A stretch of 64,000 bases of DNA from Dasypus novemcinctus (lineage: Eukaryota > Chordata > Mammalia > Cingulata > Dasypodidae), in contig NC_092216.1 in NCBI RefSeq assembly GCF_030445035.2, positions 12,215,405-12,279,404 on the forward strand, read 5' to 3'. Below the pieces are notes generated by a model. That model ran no database searches. It was not told the DNA's origin and was given only the letters and a program-made list of their open reading frames with translations. Both the position numbers and the translations under genes were made by a program. Every line of letters starts with the position of its first letter. Position 1 is the first letter of the stretch. Shown here piece after piece: positions 59,081 to 64,000 of this stretch.

Positions 59081-60480
59081 AGCCTGACAGCTGAGAGGTG
59101 TAAGGCAGAAAGAGAAGTGAGAGAGCTGGAAATGGGAGACCTCTTACCAAAAAGAGGACTGTGGAAGTTAGGGCAAGACACTCCATTCTGAGCAATGCCT
59201 ACACCTGGGCAGTGAGGTAAAGGCAGGATTCTAGGCAGAAATTCTGAAGTCCTGTTCTCTCTTGAAGTCTTCCCCAGCTGATTGCAACCACCATGTGCCC
59301 TCTGTCACTGACCACCTGTGTGGGCCCAGGTCTCATCTAGCCAGGACAGAAGCACAAGTATTGCCTTCAATCCAACAACAGAACTCAATTTTGCTAAGTT
59401 CTCTATCATTTTAAAACAGTATTACCTTTCCCCTAGTTTCCAATAACATATTCCTCATTTTCTTCTAAGACTTCATTACAAATAATTTTAGGGTTCATAT
59501 TGCTATCAAACATCTATTCAAAGCATTTCAGGTTTTAAAAAAATCAAATCCCTCAAATTCTTTCAGTCTGTACCCTAACACAATTGCAGAACCATTTCCA
59601 CATTTTAAGCAATTGCAACAGCAATACCCCAAGAACTGTTTTAGTTTTCCTGACTAATGAAGCAAATACACCATGCAATGTGCTTGCTTAAACAACAGGG
59701 ATTTTTGACTCCTGGTTTTGAGGTGATGAGAGGTCCAAAAGCAAGGTATTGCCAAGCCAATTCTTTCTCCTAGAAGACTGTGGTGTTCTGGGGCTGACTA
59801 ACAGTAATCCTTGATCCTTCACTTTTCAGTCATATCACCTTGCTGTGGTGGCCTCCCGTGACCTCTCCCTTTTCTTCCAAATTCTTTTCACTTTCAGCAT
59901 CTGTCTGACTCCTTCCTTCCTCTCTCCTTCCCTCTCTTTCTCTCCCTTTCTATCTTACTCCCTCCCTATAGGACCTTCCATAATAGAATTAAGATCCACG
60001 CTGATTCAGCTAAGCCACACTTCAACTAGAATAACCTCATCAAAAGATCCGATTCAGAAAATTTCACACCCACACGAATACATTCCATTTAGGAACTTGT
60101 TTTTCTGGGGTACAGAGCTCCAAGTCACCACACTTGTGTGTGGATCAGGCTCCTGGAAATACTGTGATATGCTCTTTCTCAGGATATGGTTGCTAGTTTG
60201 GTAACCTTGACATCATGCCCCATTTCCTTACAGGCAAAATTCTGAAAAAGATTTGGATTCAGGCCACCTGCTGTGAACCCTGTCCTACTCTTTTCATGGA
60301 TGAAACTTCTTCATGTAATAACTGTGATTTACTTCTTACTGAAATATAAATTATGCTACACTGACCAAGTTGGATTGTGAATACAGTTGCTGACTCCCAG
60401 GGTTAAAAAATCATAATTTTTTTTTTCCTTAACACAATCAGCATTATTGTACCACCTCTGTAAATTTTGACTGCCTCTTT
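59081..60480. mobile_element. Unassigned DNA with a probable old interspersed repeat
   Basis: About 59630-60160 reads like a known type of old mammalian interspersed repeat (GGTTTTGAGGTGATGAGAGG near 59717, AATAACCTCATCAAAAGATCC near 60029, TTGTTTTTCTGGGGTACAGAG near 60097). I cannot name the family with confidence. A CTTCC-rich pyrimidine tract lies at 59908-59965. The remainder shows nothing recognisable. Confidence 0.4.
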
Positions 60481-61477
60481 CTTTGACTACTTTGTGATAA
60501 CCATTCTATTTTCTTTACTAGTTAATGGATACAGGCACAGGATTTTATTTCTGTAAATGACTACTAGCAACCTCTCTTTCATTTTATGAGTCTGGGAATT
60601 TAAGTCTTCTCATTTCCATTTTCAATCCATCTAATAATTTGTCTATTTTATTGACCATTTTAAAGGACCAGTTTTTGTTTCCTCAAATTCTCTATTTTTT
60701 TTTCCCTCTTCTATGCTTTATGAGTTTCTGCCCATTGCAGTAATAATTATTTCTTTCCCTCTACTTGTTTTAGGTTTAGTTCTCTATGTTCTTAATCCAG
60801 TGTTTAAAGGTTATGAAAATTACGTTACTCCTTTGAGATTGTTCTTTCTTTACATAGCCCATACAAGTATAAATTTTCCTTTAAATATTGCTTTAGCCCT
60901 ATCCCAAATATTTTTGTATGTCTTTAATTTCATGCAGCTCAAAGTATTTTATGATTTCCCTTTTGATTTCTTCTTTTGTTCTTTGGATATTTAGGAGCAA
61001 TTTGCTTAATTTCCAAATTTTTGTACGTTTCCAAACTTAATTTCTTTATGATTTCCTTCCCATGTTGTCAGAATACATACTTTGTTTTATGTCTACCCTT
61101 TTAAATTTATTCTGGTTTGTTCTGAGGCCCAGTAAATGATCTAGCCTGGTGAATGTTCCCGGTTCACCTGTTAATGATTATATTCCATTGTTGTTGAGTG
61201 GAATACCCCATAGATGAATGTTATTGATTTTATGGTATAGCTGATTTTACAGTACTGTTCATTTCTTCTGACACCTCTTTGATATTCTGTCTAGTCTTTC
61301 TGTATACTATTGAAAGTATAGTATTGACATGTCCAACTATCATTGTAGAATTGTTTGTTTCTTACCTCCTATCTGTCAGTTTTTATTTCATGTATTTTGG
61401 GGATCTCTTATTAGATGCATATATATTTATATTTTTTTTCTTTCTGATAGATTGATCATTTATTCGTCATTTTATCT

Positions 61478-62957
61478 CTCTTTTCTATTTAGCAAATTTG
61501 CACAAAATGTTTCACTAAAAAATATGAGTTCCCACATACTCCCCACCCCCACTCCTCCCACATCGACAACCTCTTTCATCATCGTGGCACATTCATTGCA
61601 TTTGGTGAATACATTTTGGAACACTGCTGCATCACATGGGTTATAGTTGACATGGTAGTTTACACTGTCCCTCAGTCCATTCAGTGGGTTATGGCAAGAT
61701 ATATAATGTCCTACAGCTGTCCCTGCAATACCATTCCGGACAACTCCATGTCCCGAAAATTCCCCTGTATCACACCTCTTCTTCCCTCTCCCTACCTTCA
61801 GAATCTCCTGTGATCGCTGTCTCCACATCAATGATAAAATTTCTTCCATTGCTAGAGTCACAATAATTCTTTAGTAGAATACCAGTAAGTCCACTCTAAT
61901 CCATATTATATTCCTCTGTCCTGTGGACCCTGGGTTGGCATTGTCCACTCCACCTCTAAATCGAGAGGGGGCTTAGATCCCACATGGCTGATGGATAGGA
62001 TTCTCCTGCTTGCAGCTGTAGATGCTCTCAGTTCCCTGGTGTGATGGCTGACCATCCTCACCTCCCTGCTAGCCGACCTGGGTTAAGTCCAACGAACCGG
62101 AGAGTAGGGGTTACAAATCTGCTGAGGCTCAGGGCCCAGCTGGCACATGGACAATCCAGAGATTTAAGTCATCCACATGTAAAAAGATCATTGCTGGGGA
62201 AGGGGGAAAATGGTTTGATGTTGGGTATATGGGAGTCCCCTGTATTGTATATGTGACTTTACTGTAGCCTAAAACTCTTTTGAAGACAAAACTAAAAAAC
62301 TGGAAAAAAAAAACCAAAAACCAACGATGTAGACACTGAGGAAGGAACGGAAGAGACTGTCTTGCCACTGTACATTCAGGGAAACACCTCGTACAGTGAT
62401 GAAAGGGAAAACATCAAAAATGAAGTTTTATGATATTTTTCATTTTTTAATACCCCAAATTGGTTTTTACTTTATTTTAGTTCTTCTAAAATATTATGTA
62501 CTCTATTTCCAATCTTAAAACCTATCAGTATTTCATTTTCCTACTAAATGAATTTGGCAATATATTAGGCTTCATTTCTGAAGACGTTTTGGACCACAGA
62601 GGCGATCTACTACGGCAAAAGAGGAGCACTGGCGTGGGGTGTTACTGACGGAGGACATATGGCTGGGAGGGAGTTCTCCAGGGCATGTATACAGGGTATA
62701 TAAAAATGTTCAGACATTCATTGGATATTTTCATAGAAGTTTGAGTTGCAAATGACAACTGAGAGAATGCTAAGTTCTTAGCCAGGGAAGTTCTGTCACA
62801 TTCCCCGATGGAAAAGCAACAATTCCCCAAGTGCAAGAGCAAAGACCAGTGAAGAAGGATGGTCCAAGGATAAGCCCTCGATACAATGACTATGCTTATG
62901 AGCCTGTGTGCCTGCAATTTCAACTTGGCCTAGAGCTGCAGGGTGCCTGAGCATCAC
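61478..62957 (-). mobile_element. L1 3'UTR copy with 5' inversion, antisense
   Basis: 61478-62165 is terminal L1 3'UTR in minus sense (3' end at the left). 62166-62957 is an earlier part of the same 3'UTR in plus sense (AAAAAGATCATTGCTGGGG onward). About 0.7 kb of L1 between the two parts is missing. Host L1 text continues on both sides, with short TTTATCT repeats at 61471-61477 and 62958-62964. Confidence 0.78.
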
Positions 62958-63040
62958 TTTATCTTTAATGACAAGTTTTCTTATGACTATTTTGTCTACA
63001 CTCAGTGTAACCATTCCAGTTTCTCTGTGGTTTCTGTTTG

Positions 63041-63072
63041 CAGGATACATACATACATATATATATATATTT
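63041..63072. repeat. (CATA)n/(TA)n microsatellite
   Basis: ATACATACATACATATATATATATA, a simple repeat likely to vary in length. Confidence 0.9.
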
Positions 63073-63760
63073 CCTATCTTTTCCTTTCAACCTATTAGTG
63101 TGTTTGAAACTAACGTGTGTTCGGATGAATTTGGATAAGGTTTTTTTTTTTTTTTCCAATTTAGTTGACAATCTCTGCCTTTTAATTGGGATTGTGTAAT
63201 TCAGTCACATTTAAAGTTATAATTGATAAACTTGGATTTGTGCCTGACATTTTACTTTTCATGCTGTATATATCTTCTGGTTCATGCTCTTCTAATTCTC
63301 CTTTACTTTGTATTATGTGATTATTTTCTAATGTAATATTTAACTTTGTTAATATTTAACTTTGTTAATATAATACATGTGTATTACATGGATTATCATA
63401 TATATTTTAATTTTTAGAATTAGCATCAGATTTATACTATTTATTTTTAAGATTCTGTAGTAGCATTATTGCTATATAACTCCAATCTTTTATTCCAATT
63501 TTGTGATTTATATATATGTGATATATGTAGATATCACATTTCATCTATTATTGTTACAAACCATGCAATACATTGTTATAATTTTTACTTTAATATTTGT
63601 ATTCTTTCTTTCTTTAACCCATTAAGGCTTTACTGCTACCCACCTTCTTTTTGTTTTTAATGGCAAATACAGTAGATAAATTTCTCTGTTATAGTTCTAG
63701 GAATATATTATACAATTTCATTTTAACAAACTTAATTGAGAAAAATATGCACTAACAATG

Positions 63761-64000
63761 CCTATTTGGTACAACCCATCCTGAAAGACACAAGTTGGTG
63801 AGGCTGCAAGACCAAAGAACATACCTGGCATTCAGTCAGACATAAGCTTTATTAGGAATTATGGACAGGAGAGACACTTTGATGGCAGCTGGTCAAAGAA
63901 TGAATGAAGTTAGTGCTCCACAAATAGTTGAGAAAACGAAGGGAGATATATAAGGGATTTCAGAACAAGAACATCACTAGAGTTCTTACTAGGATTCCGT
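63761..64000. other. No recognised feature
   Basis: The last 240 bases show no gene or nameable repeat. They contain GCTTTATT near 63847, which on the minus strand is an AATAAA-type signal, too little to call. Confidence 0.4.

Larger units (their letters stand above)
60480..63760 (-). mobile_element. Old L1 ORF2, antisense, split by a younger L1
   Basis: Antisense ORF2 text from before the reverse transcriptase (about 60480) into the endonuclease region (to 61477), resuming at about 62965 with the next expected text (TTTCAACCTATTAGTGTGTTTG near 63086, TGCCTTTTAATTGGGATTGTG near 63176) and fading near 63760. Frames are destroyed. Confidence 0.65.

Overview
The window is mammalian nuclear DNA, most likely armadillo (Xenarthra, Dasypus lineage). 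The evidence is six copies of the armadillo DAS-SINE family: tRNA-like head, A box near TGGCCCAGTGG, B box near GGTTCAAACCC, long body, A-rich tail. No intact protein-coding gene is visible. Nearly all of the sequence is nested retrotransposons, with two degenerate host-gene remnants.

Layout. 1-10.3 kb: a plus-strand L1 riddled with insertions (three DAS-SINEs, an Hsmar1-like mariner that itself carries a DAS-SINE, and an antisense L1 3'UTR fragment), followed by older L1M pieces. 10.3-11 kb: L2 and an L1 3' end. 11.8-14.6 kb: four exons, in order on the minus strand with introns kept, of the histone demethylase KDM6A (UTX) or its Y partner UTY. Two in-frame stops and one frameshift break them. 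15-21 kb: old L1 fragments, a split MIR, a small unidentified retroinsertion and a DAS-SINE. 21.9-28.6 kb: an old, almost complete L1M carrying a 5'-inverted younger L1. 29.3-30.8 kb: a young L1 3'UTR copy with an 18-bp perfect target-site duplication.

32.5-34.7 kb: an antisense L1, then an LTR-like stretch and a roughly 108-bp diverged tandem array. 36.1-44.6 kb: the longest L1 (minus strand; 5'UTR, ORF1, ORF2 and a very long 3'UTR), with both reading frames broken. 44.7-50.4 kb: a three-layer nest. An old L1 is split by a 5'-inverted L1 that appears to have carried about 1.5 kb of unique 3' flanking DNA with it, and that L1 is split by a GC-rich solo LTR. 51-59 kb: two related blocks of a TATAAAC-rich repeat plus an antisense L1 3'UTR, flanking a CpG-rich island with a broken PCED1 (FAM113) esterase copy. 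60.5-63.8 kb: an old antisense L1 split by another inverted L1.

The elements do not act together; the window records successive insertion and decay. A decayed, intron-containing KDM6A/UTY copy in very L1-rich, gene-poor DNA raises the possibility of a Y-linked or X-linked degenerate copy, but the sequence alone cannot settle this. Family assignments come from recognition by eye, so element boundaries without a stated target-site duplication are approximate.
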